NCBI RefSeq assembly: GCF_001584145.1 | Contig: NZ_CP013232.1 | Location: 2,170,001-2,234,000 of the forward strand | Direction of reading: 5' to 3' | DNA from: Collimonas fungivorans | GTDB taxonomy: Bacteria; Pseudomonadota; Gammaproteobacteria; Burkholderiales; Burkholderiaceae_D | Length of the DNA stretch: 64,000 bases | Shown here: positions 51,062 to 59,552 of the stretch, one piece after another | How positions within the stretch are numbered: position 1 is the first letter of the stretch | How the letters are laid out: each line of letters begins with the position of its first letter | Position numbers and translations under genes: made by a program | The notes under the pieces: generated by a model | Told to the model about the DNA's origin: nothing | Database searches by the model: none | Seen by the model: only the letters and a program-made list of their open reading frames with translations

Positions 51062-51508
51062 TCAAATTTTCGACAACAGCTTATGCAGCAATTCTTTCAG
51101 CTTGCTGGTTTCGTCCTGGCTGAAATCCGCCAGGAGCTGGTCCAGCACATGGGTGATGCATTCGATCAGTTTCGGGTAAATCGACCAGCCGGCTGCGGTC
51201 AGTTCGAGCGTGATTGCGCGGCTGTTCCGCGGCGAACGCAGCCGCGTCACCAGGCCTTTCCTTTCCAGCCGCCTGACCATGCGCGTCATCGCGCCGGGAT
51301 CGTAAGCCAGCAATTTGCACAGCGCCGCGATCGACTCTGTGCGCGAGTTGGCCAGGTTGACGATGATCACGTACTGCGCCGCCGTAATATCCAGCACCTG
51401 CAATTCCCGGTTCAGCGCGTCCAGGATCGCGCCGTGTGCGTGTTCCATCAAGGCATCCAGGCCGGCGGCGGATTGCCGCTGTTGCCGGAGATGGGTTAGG
51501 GTAGCCAT
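51062..51508 (-). CDS. MarR-family transcriptional regulator
   Basis: A 148-residue winged-helix regulator. The recognition region is SIAALCKLLAYDPGAMTRMVRRLERKGLVTRLRSPRNSRAITL, the MarR pattern with a basic wing. It is placed downstream of the drug-efflux genes on the same strand, 18 bp from the transporter. Such MarR proteins usually repress the efflux operon and release it when they bind aromatic or phenolic compounds. Confidence 0.9.
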   Translation of the reverse strand: MATLTHLRQQRQSAAGLDALMEHAHGAILDALNRELQVLDITAAQYVIIVNLANSRTESIAALCKLLAYDPGAMTRMVRRLERKGLVTRLRSPRNSRAITLELTAAGWSIYPKLIECITHVLDQLLADFSQDETSKLKELLHKLLSKI

Positions 51509-51526
51509 GGCAGCTTGATGGTTTCG

Positions 51527-53065
51527 TTAGTGCGCCGCCGAGGTGTCGGCAACGCGTTTGGGTTTCGGCGCGAACCATACCGCGGTCGCCGCCAGCAGGA
51601 ATGACAGCGCCGCCATCATGAAAATATGGTTGGTCGACAGCATGATGCTTTGCGACTGCACGGTCTGCTCGATGCTGAGCCGCGCCTGTTCCGCGCTCAG
51701 GCCGGACTGCACCAGGGTATTGCTGGCATTGCCGGCCTGGTCGACCAGGCCCGACAGTTCGGCGTGATAATAGATCGCCTTGTTTTCCCAGCTGGTGTTG
51801 ACCAGCGAAGTAGCGATGGCGCCCGACATGGTGCGGCAAAAACTCATCAGGCCGGCGGCGGAAGCAGTCTCGGAAAAATTGACGCTGCTCAGCGCCAGCC
51901 CTGTCAGCGGCACGAAGAACAGCGGCATGCCTATGCCTTGCAGCAGCAGCGGCCAGCCGATCTGGAAGGTGGTCATGTCGGTGCTGTTGAAGCTGCGCAG
52001 CAAGGTCACCGAACCGAGCCACAGCACACCCAGGCACACCAGCTTGCGCGGATCGACTTTGGTCGACAGCTTGGCGACGAAGGGCGCGGTCATGACCGCC
52101 AGGATGCCGCTCAGGGCGGTGGTCTGGCCGGAGTGGGTAGCGGTGTAGCCCATGTAGCCCTGCAGCCACAGCGGCGTCAGCACGGTGGCGCCGAAGAAGG
52201 CGCCGAACGCCAGGCAGATGGTGATCACGCTGGCCGAATAGCCGCGGTGCCGGAACACCCGCAGGTCGACCACCGGATTGCGTTCGGTCAGTTCCCAGAT
52301 CAGGAAGGCGATGAAGCCGATGATGGCGATCAGCGCCAGCGCCATGATTTCAGGCGAAGCGAACCAGTCTTTTTCCTTGCCCTGGTCCAGCATCAGCTGC
52401 AGGGCGGCGACCCAGACGATCATCAGTCCCATGCCGACTTTGTCGATAGGTACTTTTACCAGCGACGACTCGTAGCGCTTGAACATTTTCCAGCCGAGGT
52501 AACCGCAGATCAGCGCCACCGGCACGTTGATGTAGAAAATGTAGGGCCAGCTGTACTGGTCGCACAATACGCCGCCGAGGATCGGTCCGGCGATTGGCGC
52601 AATCAGGGTAGTCATGGCCCACAGCCCGACCGCGGTAGGCGCTTTCTCCTTGGGGAAAACCCGCAGCAGCAAGGTCTGCGAGAGCGGGATCAGCGGGCCG
52701 CCGGCCAGCCCCTGGAATATGCGGAAGGCGATCAGCAGGCCCAGCGAGTTGGCCAGGCCGCACAAGGCCGAGAACACGCCGAACATGACCATCGAAGTGA
52801 TGAACACCCGCACCGCGCCGAAGCGGTTGGCGAGCCAGCCGGTCAGCGGCACGGTGATCGCTTCCGCCACCGCGTACGAAGTGATGACGTAAGTGCCCTG
52901 GCTGGACGAGGCGCCCAGTGCGCCGGAGATGGTCGATACCGAGACGTTGGCGATGGTGGTGTCGAGCACCGCGATGAAGTTGGCGGCGGCCAGCAGCAGG
53001 CCGGCGCCGATCAGCTGCGCGCCGGCCAGGGGCTTGATCGGCAGTTCCGAAGAAGTGGATGACAT
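51527..53065 (-). CDS. emrB: MFS drug:H+ antiporter, DHA2 (EmrB/QacA) family
   Basis: A 512-residue, 14-segment transporter. FIAVLDTTIANVSVSTIS is the DHA2 signature in helix 1, and GWLANRFGAVRVF is motif A. With the EmrA-type adaptor and the NodT-type outer-membrane factor upstream on the same strand it should form a tripartite pump that moves hydrophobic drugs or toxins across both membranes. The spacing to emrA is 18 bp. Confidence 0.93.
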   Translation of the reverse strand: MSSTSSELPIKPLAGAQLIGAGLLLAAANFIAVLDTTIANVSVSTISGALGASSSQGTYVITSYAVAEAITVPLTGWLANRFGAVRVFITSMVMFGVFSALCGLANSLGLLIAFRIFQGLAGGPLIPLSQTLLLRVFPKEKAPTAVGLWAMTTLIAPIAGPILGGVLCDQYSWPYIFYINVPVALICGYLGWKMFKRYESSLVKVPIDKVGMGLMIVWVAALQLMLDQGKEKDWFASPEIMALALIAIIGFIAFLIWELTERNPVVDLRVFRHRGYSASVITICLAFGAFFGATVLTPLWLQGYMGYTATHSGQTTALSGILAVMTAPFVAKLSTKVDPRKLVCLGVLWLGSVTLLRSFNSTDMTTFQIGWPLLLQGIGMPLFFVPLTGLALSSVNFSETASAAGLMSFCRTMSGAIATSLVNTSWENKAIYYHAELSGLVDQAGNASNTLVQSGLSAEQARLSIEQTVQSQSIMLSTNHIFMMAALSFLLAATAVWFAPKPKRVADTSAAH

Positions 53066-53083
53066 GATCTGCTTTCTTGCTGC

Positions 53084-54283
53084 TTACATGGGCGAAGGCT
53101 GTGCGCTCTTGACGCCGCGCGTATCGATAGCCACTTCCATCGACAAGCCGACGCTCAAGGGTTTGGCGATCAGCTCCTTGCGGTCTATCGAAATCCGCAC
53201 CGGCAGACGCTGCACCACCTTGATCCAGTTGCCGGTGGCGTTTTGCGCCGGAATCATGGCGAACGCCGAGCCGGTGCCGCCCGACAGGCCGACCACGGTA
53301 CCGTGGTATTCGACCGAACCGCCGTAGATGTCGGCGCTCATGGTGACCGGTTGCCCCAGTTGCACCTGGGTCAGCTGGCCTTCCTTGAAATTGGCGTCGA
53401 CGTGCATCGACTGGGTCGGGACCACCGTCATCAAGGCGGTGCCAGCTTGCACCCGCTGGCCGACCTGGACCTGGCGCCGCGCCACCACGCCGTCCACCGG
53501 TGCGCGCAATACGGTGCGCTCCAGGTCCAGCTTGGCCTGGTCGCGCTTGGCCCTGGCCAGTTCCACTTCAGGATTGGTGGCGACGGTGGTGTTGGCGGTT
53601 AGCACCGTGCTGGCTTGCTGCGCGCCGATGGTGGCGCTGCGGTTGCTTTTGGCTTGTATGGCGCCGGCTTCGGCGACTTTCATGTTGGCTTGCGCGGTCA
53701 GCAGAGCGGTGCGAGCGTTGGTCAGTTCTTCGCCGGAGACCGAACCTGACTTGGCCAGCGCTTCGCGCCGGTGCAGGTCGAGTTCGGCGCGCTGCAAGTC
53801 TGCTTGCGCCGACAGCACCTGGGCCGCGGCGCGGCTCTGCTCGGCATCGCGCGCCAGGACCTGGGCCGCCAGTCCGGCGTCGTTGGCGAAATAGCTCTGC
53901 ACGCGGCGCTCGGAGCGATCGAGGTCGGCCTCGGCCTGCAGCAGCGCCAGCTTGGCGTCGCTGTTGTCGATCACGACCAGCACCTCGCCTTGTTTCACAT
54001 ATTGGGTGTCGACCACCTTGACGTCGGCGACGATGCCGTTGATGGCCGGCGTGATCTGGGAAATTTCAGCCTCGGTATACGCATTGTCGGTGCTGATGTA
54101 GCGCGAGCCGATGAAATGCCAGTAAGTGGCGTAGGAAAGGCCGCCGAGCAGGATGACGCCGCCCAGGATGGCGAATAGTTTCTTGCGTTTTTTGGTGGTG
54201 GCCGCCTGTTCTGCCTGCTCTGCCTTGAGAGCGGCTTCACTGGATGCGAGTTCTTGGACTGCCTGGGAATCGGAATGTGACAT
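53084..54283 (-). CDS. emrA: Membrane fusion protein, EmrA/HlyD family
   Basis: A 399-residue periplasmic adaptor: a cytoplasmic tail, one membrane segment (KLFAILGGVILLGGLSYATYW), a first lipoyl half (DNAYTEAEISQITPAINGIV), a long alpha-hairpin (about 105-220) and a second half (VDGVVARRQVQVGQRVQAG). The DNAYTEA opening is typical of EmrA. It links EmrB to the outer-membrane factor encoded 24 bp upstream in the same operon. Confidence 0.93.
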   Translation of the reverse strand: MSHSDSQAVQELASSEAALKAEQAEQAATTKKRKKLFAILGGVILLGGLSYATYWHFIGSRYISTDNAYTEAEISQITPAINGIVADVKVVDTQYVKQGEVLVVIDNSDAKLALLQAEADLDRSERRVQSYFANDAGLAAQVLARDAEQSRAAAQVLSAQADLQRAELDLHRREALAKSGSVSGEELTNARTALLTAQANMKVAEAGAIQAKSNRSATIGAQQASTVLTANTTVATNPEVELARAKRDQAKLDLERTVLRAPVDGVVARRQVQVGQRVQAGTALMTVVPTQSMHVDANFKEGQLTQVQLGQPVTMSADIYGGSVEYHGTVVGLSGGTGSAFAMIPAQNATGNWIKVVQRLPVRISIDRKELIAKPLSVGLSMEVAIDTRGVKSAQPSPM

Positions 54284-54307
54284 GTTGTTCTTACCTATTG
54301 AGTTTGA

Positions 54308-55759
54308 TCAGATTGCAGCCTGGCGATAACCGCCGCCCAGCGCCCGTACCAGTTGCACGTCCAGCGCGAACATGCGTGAACGCAGCGTCGACAGGTCGCG
54401 CTGGTTGGTGAGCAGGGTGTCTTGCGCGTTGAGCACGTCGAGGTAGGTCGCCAGTCCGCCCTCGTAGCGGTTCTGGGCGATCTGGGCTGCGGCAGCAGCG
54501 GCGTCGACCGCTTCCTGCGTCTTGCCCAGGCGTCCCGACAAGGCTTTTTCGCTGACGGCGGCGTCGGCGACGTCTTGCAATGCCTGCGTCACGGCGCTGT
54601 CGTAGTTGGCCACCGCTTCGTCATAGCTGGCGCTGGCCTGGCGATACTGGCCGCGCAGGCGGCCGCCCTCGAAGATCGGCAGCGAGATGGCCGGGCCGAT
54701 GCTGCCGATGTCGGAGCCGGCCTTGGTCAGCATGCCCAGTCCCAGCGATTGGAAGCCGAGGTAGGCAGTCAGGTTCACGTTCGGATAGAACTGCGCCTTG
54801 GCGACCTTGATCTGCTTGGCCGCGGCTTCGGCGCGCAGGCGCGCGGCCACCACGTCCGGCCGCCGGCCGAGCAGGTTCACGGGCAACTGCGACGGCAAGG
54901 CAAACGGCTTGGACAGGTCGAGCACCGGCCGCTGCAACGACAAGCCGCGGTCCGGTCCGGCGCCGAGCAGCGCGGCCAGCTTGTTGCGCTGCAGGGCGAT
55001 CGATTCGTCCAGGCTCAGCAGGTCGGCTTCGGCGCTGGCTTTGCGCGCCACTACCTGCTTGACGCTGCCCAGCGTCTCCAGGCCGTTGAGGCGGCGCTGT
55101 TCAAACAGGTCCAGCGTCTGTATCCGCACCTGCAGCGCTTCTTGCGCCGTATCGTGCTGGCTCAGCAGGCGTTCGAATTCGGCGTAGGCGGCGGCGATCG
55201 AAGTCGCCAGCGTGATCTTGGCCTGGGCGGCGTCGGCCCTGGCGGCTTCCAGGTCGGAAGTGGCGGCGGCCAGCGCGGCGCGGTTCTTGCCCCAGAAATC
55301 GATTTCATAACTGAGGTTGAGCGTGGCCTGGCCTTCGAAGTTGTAGTTCTGCGGCACGAACTCCGGCGGCACGCCGTTGTTGTAGCTTTGCTTCATGTAG
55401 TCAGCCGAGGCATTCGCGCTGACTTGCGGCAGCAGGGCGGCGCCTTGCTGCTGGGCCACGCCCTGCGCTTTCAGCAGGCGCGCCTGGGCTGCCGCCAGCG
55501 ACGGCGCGCCCTTCAAGCCTTCGGCGATCAGTGTGTCGAGTTGCCGGTCGCCGTAAATCGCCCACCAGTTGTCGTCCGGCCAGCTGACGGCATTGCCAGC
55601 CAGCTGGCCGGTTTGATAACTGCTGATGTCCTTGGGCACGGCGCGCGGGCCGATTTCGGAAAACGGCGCGCAGCCGCTGATGCTCAGCGCCAGCACGCAC
55701 ATGCTGGCGATGCCGCGCAGGCCAGGGGCGGCGTAGGGTGGGGAATGAGGGCGTGACAT
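54308..55759 (-). CDS. Outer-membrane efflux lipoprotein, NodT family
   Basis: A 483-residue TolC-like outer-membrane factor. The ATG at 55759 has AGGATA upstream, and the signal peptide ends in the lipobox SISGC, so the mature protein is lipid-anchored. Two repeats of long helices with inserted strands are visible (YEIDFWGKNRAALAAATSDLEAARADAAQAKI and the repeat near 300-440). A frame open from 55846 adds 29 unlikely residues. It is the first gene of the efflux operon and divergent from tetR. Confidence 0.92.
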   Translation of the reverse strand: MSRPHSPPYAAPGLRGIASMCVLALSISGCAPFSEIGPRAVPKDISSYQTGQLAGNAVSWPDDNWWAIYGDRQLDTLIAEGLKGAPSLAAAQARLLKAQGVAQQQGAALLPQVSANASADYMKQSYNNGVPPEFVPQNYNFEGQATLNLSYEIDFWGKNRAALAAATSDLEAARADAAQAKITLATSIAAAYAEFERLLSQHDTAQEALQVRIQTLDLFEQRRLNGLETLGSVKQVVARKASAEADLLSLDESIALQRNKLAALLGAGPDRGLSLQRPVLDLSKPFALPSQLPVNLLGRRPDVVAARLRAEAAAKQIKVAKAQFYPNVNLTAYLGFQSLGLGMLTKAGSDIGSIGPAISLPIFEGGRLRGQYRQASASYDEAVANYDSAVTQALQDVADAAVSEKALSGRLGKTQEAVDAAAAAAQIAQNRYEGGLATYLDVLNAQDTLLTNQRDLSTLRSRMFALDVQLVRALGGGYRQAAI

Positions 55760-55812
55760 AGGAAATATCCTGTTGTAATCGACGTAGCTGAATGACATAA
55801 CTGAACTGTACG

Positions 55813-55854
55813 GTATAGTATAGTATTGACTTTTCGGCGTCGTCAAGTAAAACT
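55813..55854. promoter_or_regulatory. Divergent promoters of the efflux operon and tetR
   Basis: On the minus strand TTGACG (55846-55841) and TATACT (55822-55817) are a good -35/-10 pair with 18 bp spacing for the efflux operon. On the plus strand TTGACT (55826-55831) and TAAAAC (55848-55853) may serve tetR. Three tandem GTATA/GTATT pentamers (55813-55827) overlie the -10 and could be where the TetR protein binds. Confidence 0.5.
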
Positions 55855-55942
55855 GTTGGCCCTAACAGGGGTAGGTTTTTTACAACAGTGGCGCGGCAAA
55901 TTGCCGCCAGCGCCGCAGGCAGGCAAGGACAAGGAACACGCA

Positions 55943-56542
55943 ATGCGCAAGAAAAGTGAAGAACGACGACAGGCGATCCTGGATATCTCTGCGCAGATGT
56001 TTAATGAATTAGGGTTCGAAGGGACTTCCATGTCGGACATATCGGCGCGCCTGGGCGGGTCGAAGGCGACGCTATACAACTATTTTTCGTCGAAAGAGGA
56101 AATTTTCGTCGAAGTCCTGTTGCGCCAGGCTGGCGCGCAGTTCGACCTGACCTTCGCCAGCCTGGTCGAGTCCGACGATCTGCGCGCCGTCTTGCAGCGT
56201 TTCGGCACGATGTACCTGCAGGCCAAACTGCAGCCCGAGATCATCGCTGCGCGCCGCCTTATCCTTTACCATGCCGAGCGCTCCCAGCTGGGCCAGGTCA
56301 TGTACGAGCGCGGACCAAAAAGAGGCACGACCAGGATGGCCGAATTCTTCGCCAGCGCGATGGCGCGCAAACAGATCCGCGAAGCCGACGCCTGGCTCGC
56401 CGCCTTGCAGTTCCACGGCCTGATGGAAGCGGAGTGGATCGAAGTCAGGATGCTGGGAGTCGTCACATCTGTAACGGCGGCCAAGGTGCGCGATTCGGTG
56501 GAGCGCGCCGTCGATGCCTTCATGCGGATTTATGCCGTTTGA
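55943..56542 (+). CDS. TetR-family transcriptional regulator
   Basis: A 199-residue repressor. The helix-turn-helix is SMSDISARLGGSKATLYNYFSSKEE, and the C-terminal ligand domain is typical of the TetR_C AcrR-like group. The ATG at 55943 follows AAGGAA, and an earlier start adds 39 residues without family match. It is divergent from the efflux operon and likely to repress it, giving the pump two regulators together with the MarR gene. Confidence 0.9.
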   Translation: MRKKSEERRQAILDISAQMFNELGFEGTSMSDISARLGGSKATLYNYFSSKEEIFVEVLLRQAGAQFDLTFASLVESDDLRAVLQRFGTMYLQAKLQPEIIAARRLILYHAERSQLGQVMYERGPKRGTTRMAEFFASAMARKQIREADAWLAALQFHGLMEAEWIEVRMLGVVTSVTAAKVRDSVERAVDAFMRIYAV

Positions 56543-56641
56543 GGATGTTCCCGCGACGGGGAAATGTGCGCTCGCAGCATGGGACCACCAAGGAGCGTAC
56601 AATCGAGCCATGACAGCTGCTTTCCCTGTACGGACCAATAG

Positions 56642-57472
56642 ATGTTGAACGTTGATCTCCATTGCCATTCCAATGTTTCCGACGGCACCTTGACGCCGGC
56701 GGCGGTGGCTGAACGCGCCAAGGCTAATGGCGTCGATATCTGGGCCCTGACCGATCACGACGAAATAGGCGGCATCGCGCCCGCGCGGGCCGCGGCGGCC
56801 GAGCTCGGCCTGCCGTATGTGGCGGGAGTCGAGATATCGATCACCTGGGCCGGACAGACCATCCATATCGTCGGTTTGCAGATCGACGAAACCAATCCTG
56901 AGCTGGTGCAGGGACTGGCGGCTACCCGCGGCGGCCGCGAGCGGCGTGCGCGCGAAATGTCGGAACAGCTGGCGGCGGTAGGCATTCCCGACGCCTTCGA
57001 AGGCGCCTTGAAACATGTCGGCAATCCAGACCTGATATCGCGCACCCATTTCGCCCGCTACCTGGTGGAGATCGGCCGCTGCGCCGACACCAGCGAAGTG
57101 TTCCGCAATTTCCTGACCGAAGGCAATCCCGGTTATGTCCCGCATCGCTGGGCCTCGCTGGAGCAATCGGTACGCTGGATCCGCGGCGCCGGCGGGGTGG
57201 CGGTGGTGGCGCATCCGGGTCGCTACAAGCTGAGCGACCTGGCCTTCGACGCTTTTTTCAACGAGTTCAAACAGCTCGGCGGCAGCGCGATCGAAGTCGT
57301 CACCGGCAGCCATACGCCGGACCAGTACGGTTATTACGCCAAGGTCGCCGCCGACTACGGTTTCCTGGCTTCGCGCGGTTCCGATTTCCACAGCCCGAGC
57401 GAATCGCGGGTTGATCTCGGCGCCTTGCCGCCGCTGCCGGCCAGCCTGACGCCGGTGTGGCACAACTGGTGA
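56642..57472 (+). CDS. PHP-domain phosphoesterase (3',5'-nucleoside bisphosphate phosphatase type)
   Basis: A 276-residue metal-dependent hydrolase. The PHP motifs are complete: DLHCHSNVSDG (motif I), LTDHDEIGG (motif II), VAGVEIS, VAHPGRY and RGSDFHSP. The gene belongs to the YciV/TrpH group, members of which remove 3'-phosphates from 3',5'-bisphosphorylated nucleosides or act as 5' exonucleases on RNA. No strong ribosome binding site is visible. It has no operon partner; the next gene is 207 bp away. Confidence 0.9.
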   Translation: MLNVDLHCHSNVSDGTLTPAAVAERAKANGVDIWALTDHDEIGGIAPARAAAAELGLPYVAGVEISITWAGQTIHIVGLQIDETNPELVQGLAATRGGRERRAREMSEQLAAVGIPDAFEGALKHVGNPDLISRTHFARYLVEIGRCADTSEVFRNFLTEGNPGYVPHRWASLEQSVRWIRGAGGVAVVAHPGRYKLSDLAFDAFFNEFKQLGGSAIEVVTGSHTPDQYGYYAKVAADYGFLASRGSDFHSPSESRVDLGALPPLPASLTPVWHNW

Positions 57473-57526
57473 TTCCCGTAGCACTGCCTCCGCAATAATC
57501 TCCCCGCCAGGCCCTGAAACAGCCGG

Positions 57527-57550
57527 CTATGCTGCTGCGTCGCAGCATAG
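57527..57550. terminator. Hairpin downstream of the PHP gene
   Basis: CTATGCTGC (57527-57535) and GCAGCATAG (57542-57550) form a perfect 9 bp stem with a six-base loop, 55 bp after the PHP stop. No T tract follows, so it may be a weak terminator or an RNA-stability element. Confidence 0.4.
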
Positions 57551-57679
57551 TTACTGCCTTTGCATGTCGATGATTCTGTACTACTCTGAATTTGAACCTG
57601 TTGCAGAATTCGTGCGCGGGGTCTTGTCATATCTGCAGTAATGATGTGGCAGTTGCTGATTGCTTTTGAGGAGGTCGTC

Positions 57680-58180
57680 ATGGAACTTCACATGCATTCG
57701 CATCACCTGGAGCATCGCTTGCCAGACTGGCCGGCGGCAGCCGTCTCCGGTTTTGCCGCCGGTGCGGTCGTGATGGTGCTGGAACTGCTCTGGTCAACCC
57801 TGTTCATGGATACCAGCCCCTGGATCACTTCGCGCATGGTGGCCGCCATCGTCCTCGGACCTGACACGATGCAAACCAGCACTTTCAGCGTCGGCGTGGT
57901 CGCTGTCGCGCTTGCCACCCACTATGTGCTGGGCATCGTGCTCGGCCTGATCCTGGCGGTCATCATTGCGCCTTTCCACTTTGACTCCAGCGTCGGCATG
58001 ATATTGCTGACCGGCGCTGTGTTCGGCCTCGCCGTCTACCTGTTCAATTTTTACGGCATGGCGCGTTTCTTCTCATGGTTTAACGACATGCGCGGCTGGT
58101 CGACCTTGGCCGCCCACCTGATCTTCGGCATGTCGGCAGCGATCATTTACTGGAAGCTGGAACGGCCGATAGGACAATAA
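57680..58180 (+). CDS. Integral membrane protein preceding the oxidase operon
   Basis: A 166-residue protein with four hydrophobic segments (AAVSGFAAGAVVMVLELLW, VVAVALATHYVLGIVLGLIL, VGMILLTGAVFGLAVYLFNF, LAAHLIFGMSAAIIYW) and a histidine-rich N-terminus (MELHMHSHHLEH). GAGGAGG, five bases before the ATG, fixes the start. It is 163 bp upstream of coxB on the same strand and is often seen with alternative cytochrome oxidase genes, so a role in assembly or copper handling is plausible. The family has no clear function. Confidence 0.75.
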   Translation: MELHMHSHHLEHRLPDWPAAAVSGFAAGAVVMVLELLWSTLFMDTSPWITSRMVAAIVLGPDTMQTSTFSVGVVAVALATHYVLGIVLGLILAVIIAPFHFDSSVGMILLTGAVFGLAVYLFNFYGMARFFSWFNDMRGWSTLAAHLIFGMSAAIIYWKLERPIGQ

Positions 58181-58343
58181 CAGCCACGGCGTGTTCCGAT
58201 CAGGGGGTTGCCGGCGGACCAGGACAGCGATCCTGATCCGCCCAGGATGGGTTTCGCTGCGCTGGCGTCTGTAGCGCTCAATAGAAGTCTTCATTGCGTC
58301 TCAATCACTGCTGCGAGCGTGTTTCGCAGGAGAGAGGATAGCT

Positions 58344-59540
58344 ATGGCCATGGCTGTTGCGCTCGTCTTGATGGTTGCCGCCTCGCTGCTGTTTCATTTT
58401 CTCAGCCCTTGGTGGGCCACGCCGCTGGCGTCGAACTGGCGCCAGATGGACGATACGCTGACCATCACGCTGGTCATCACCGCCATCTTCTTTGTTGTCA
58501 TCAACCTGTTCATCGTCTACACCTTGCTGCGTTTCCGCCATCGCGAAGGGCGGCGCGCGGCCTACCAGCCCGACAACAAGAAACTCGAACGCTGGCTGAT
58601 CGTCGCCACCAGCATTGCCATCATGGGCCTGCTGGCGCCTGGCCTGTTTGTCTACGCGGCTTACGTAACGGTGCCGGCAAACGCGCTGGATGTGGAAGTG
58701 GTCGGCCAGCAGTGGCAGTGGAAATTCCGCTATCCCGGACCCGGCGGCAAGCTGGGACGATCCAGCATCGACCTGGTCAGCGCCGCCAATCCGTTCGGGC
58801 TGGATCCGCGCGATCCGGCCGGCCAGGACAACATCCTGGTCAACAATAATGAACTGCACCTGCAGATCAACCAGCCGGTCAGGATGCTGCTGCGTTCGCA
58901 GGACGTGCTGCACGATTTCTACGCGCCGCCGTTCCGCGCCCGCATGAACATGGTGCCGGGCATGGTGACTTCATTCTGGTTCACGCCGAACAAGCTCGGC
59001 CGTTATGAAGTCTTGTGCGCGCAGCTGTGCGGCGTCGGCCATTCGGGCATGCGCGGTTATGTCGTGGTGGAGGACGCCGCCAGTTTTCAAAAATGGCTGA
59101 AGGCGCAGCCGACGTTTGCCCAGACCATGGCGCCGCCGGCTCTTGTTGCGCAGCCCGCCGCTGCCGCTGGCGGCGCTGCGGCAGCCGTGACTGGCGATGC
59201 GCTGGTGGCGCAAGGCAAGGCGCTGGCTGAATCCAAGGCTTGCGTGGCTTGCCACACGGTGGACGGCAGTCCGCGCGTTGGTCCGACCTGGAAAGGTTTG
59301 TTCGGTAAAACCGAAACCATGGAAAACGGTTCCACCGCAAAAGTGGACGAAACTTACCTGAAGGATTTCATCCGCAATCCGCAGGCGCGGGTAGTCAAGG
59401 GTTTTGCGCCGATGATGCCGAAGATCGACATGAGCGATGCCGAGCTGGAGGCGCTGGTGGCTTACATCAAATCCTATGGCGCGCCGGCGGCAAGCCAGCA
59501 GGCGCAGCAATCTCCTCCCTCCCGCGCACCATCCCAATAA
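58344..59540 (+). CDS. coxB: Cytochrome c oxidase subunit II with fused cytochrome c (caa3 type)
   Basis: A 398-residue subunit. Two N-terminal membrane segments are followed by the periplasmic cupredoxin domain holding CuA: histidine in QDVLHDFYAP and the cluster Cys225-x3-Cys229-x3-His233 with Met236. After an Ala-Pro-rich linker comes a class I cytochrome c with CVACH (Cys300, Cys303, His304) and an axial Met near APMMPK. The fusion marks a caa3-type enzyme that carries its own cytochrome c. AGGAGAGAGGA lies before the ATG. It is the first structural gene of the operon. Confidence 0.93.
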   Translation: MAMAVALVLMVAASLLFHFLSPWWATPLASNWRQMDDTLTITLVITAIFFVVINLFIVYTLLRFRHREGRRAAYQPDNKKLERWLIVATSIAIMGLLAPGLFVYAAYVTVPANALDVEVVGQQWQWKFRYPGPGGKLGRSSIDLVSAANPFGLDPRDPAGQDNILVNNNELHLQINQPVRMLLRSQDVLHDFYAPPFRARMNMVPGMVTSFWFTPNKLGRYEVLCAQLCGVGHSGMRGYVVVEDAASFQKWLKAQPTFAQTMAPPALVAQPAAAAGGAAAAVTGDALVAQGKALAESKACVACHTVDGSPRVGPTWKGLFGKTETMENGSTAKVDETYLKDFIRNPQARVVKGFAPMMPKIDMSDAELEALVAYIKSYGAPAASQQAQQSPPSRAPSQ

Positions 59541-59552
59541 GCAAGGAATGCC

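Noticed and set aside
51626..53062. A 478-codon plus-strand reading frame
   Set aside because: It is the mirror of the emrB gene and has the Gln/His/Arg-rich look of an antisense shadow.
54422..55756. A 444-codon plus-strand reading frame
   Set aside because: It is antisense to the outer-membrane efflux gene, with no motif.
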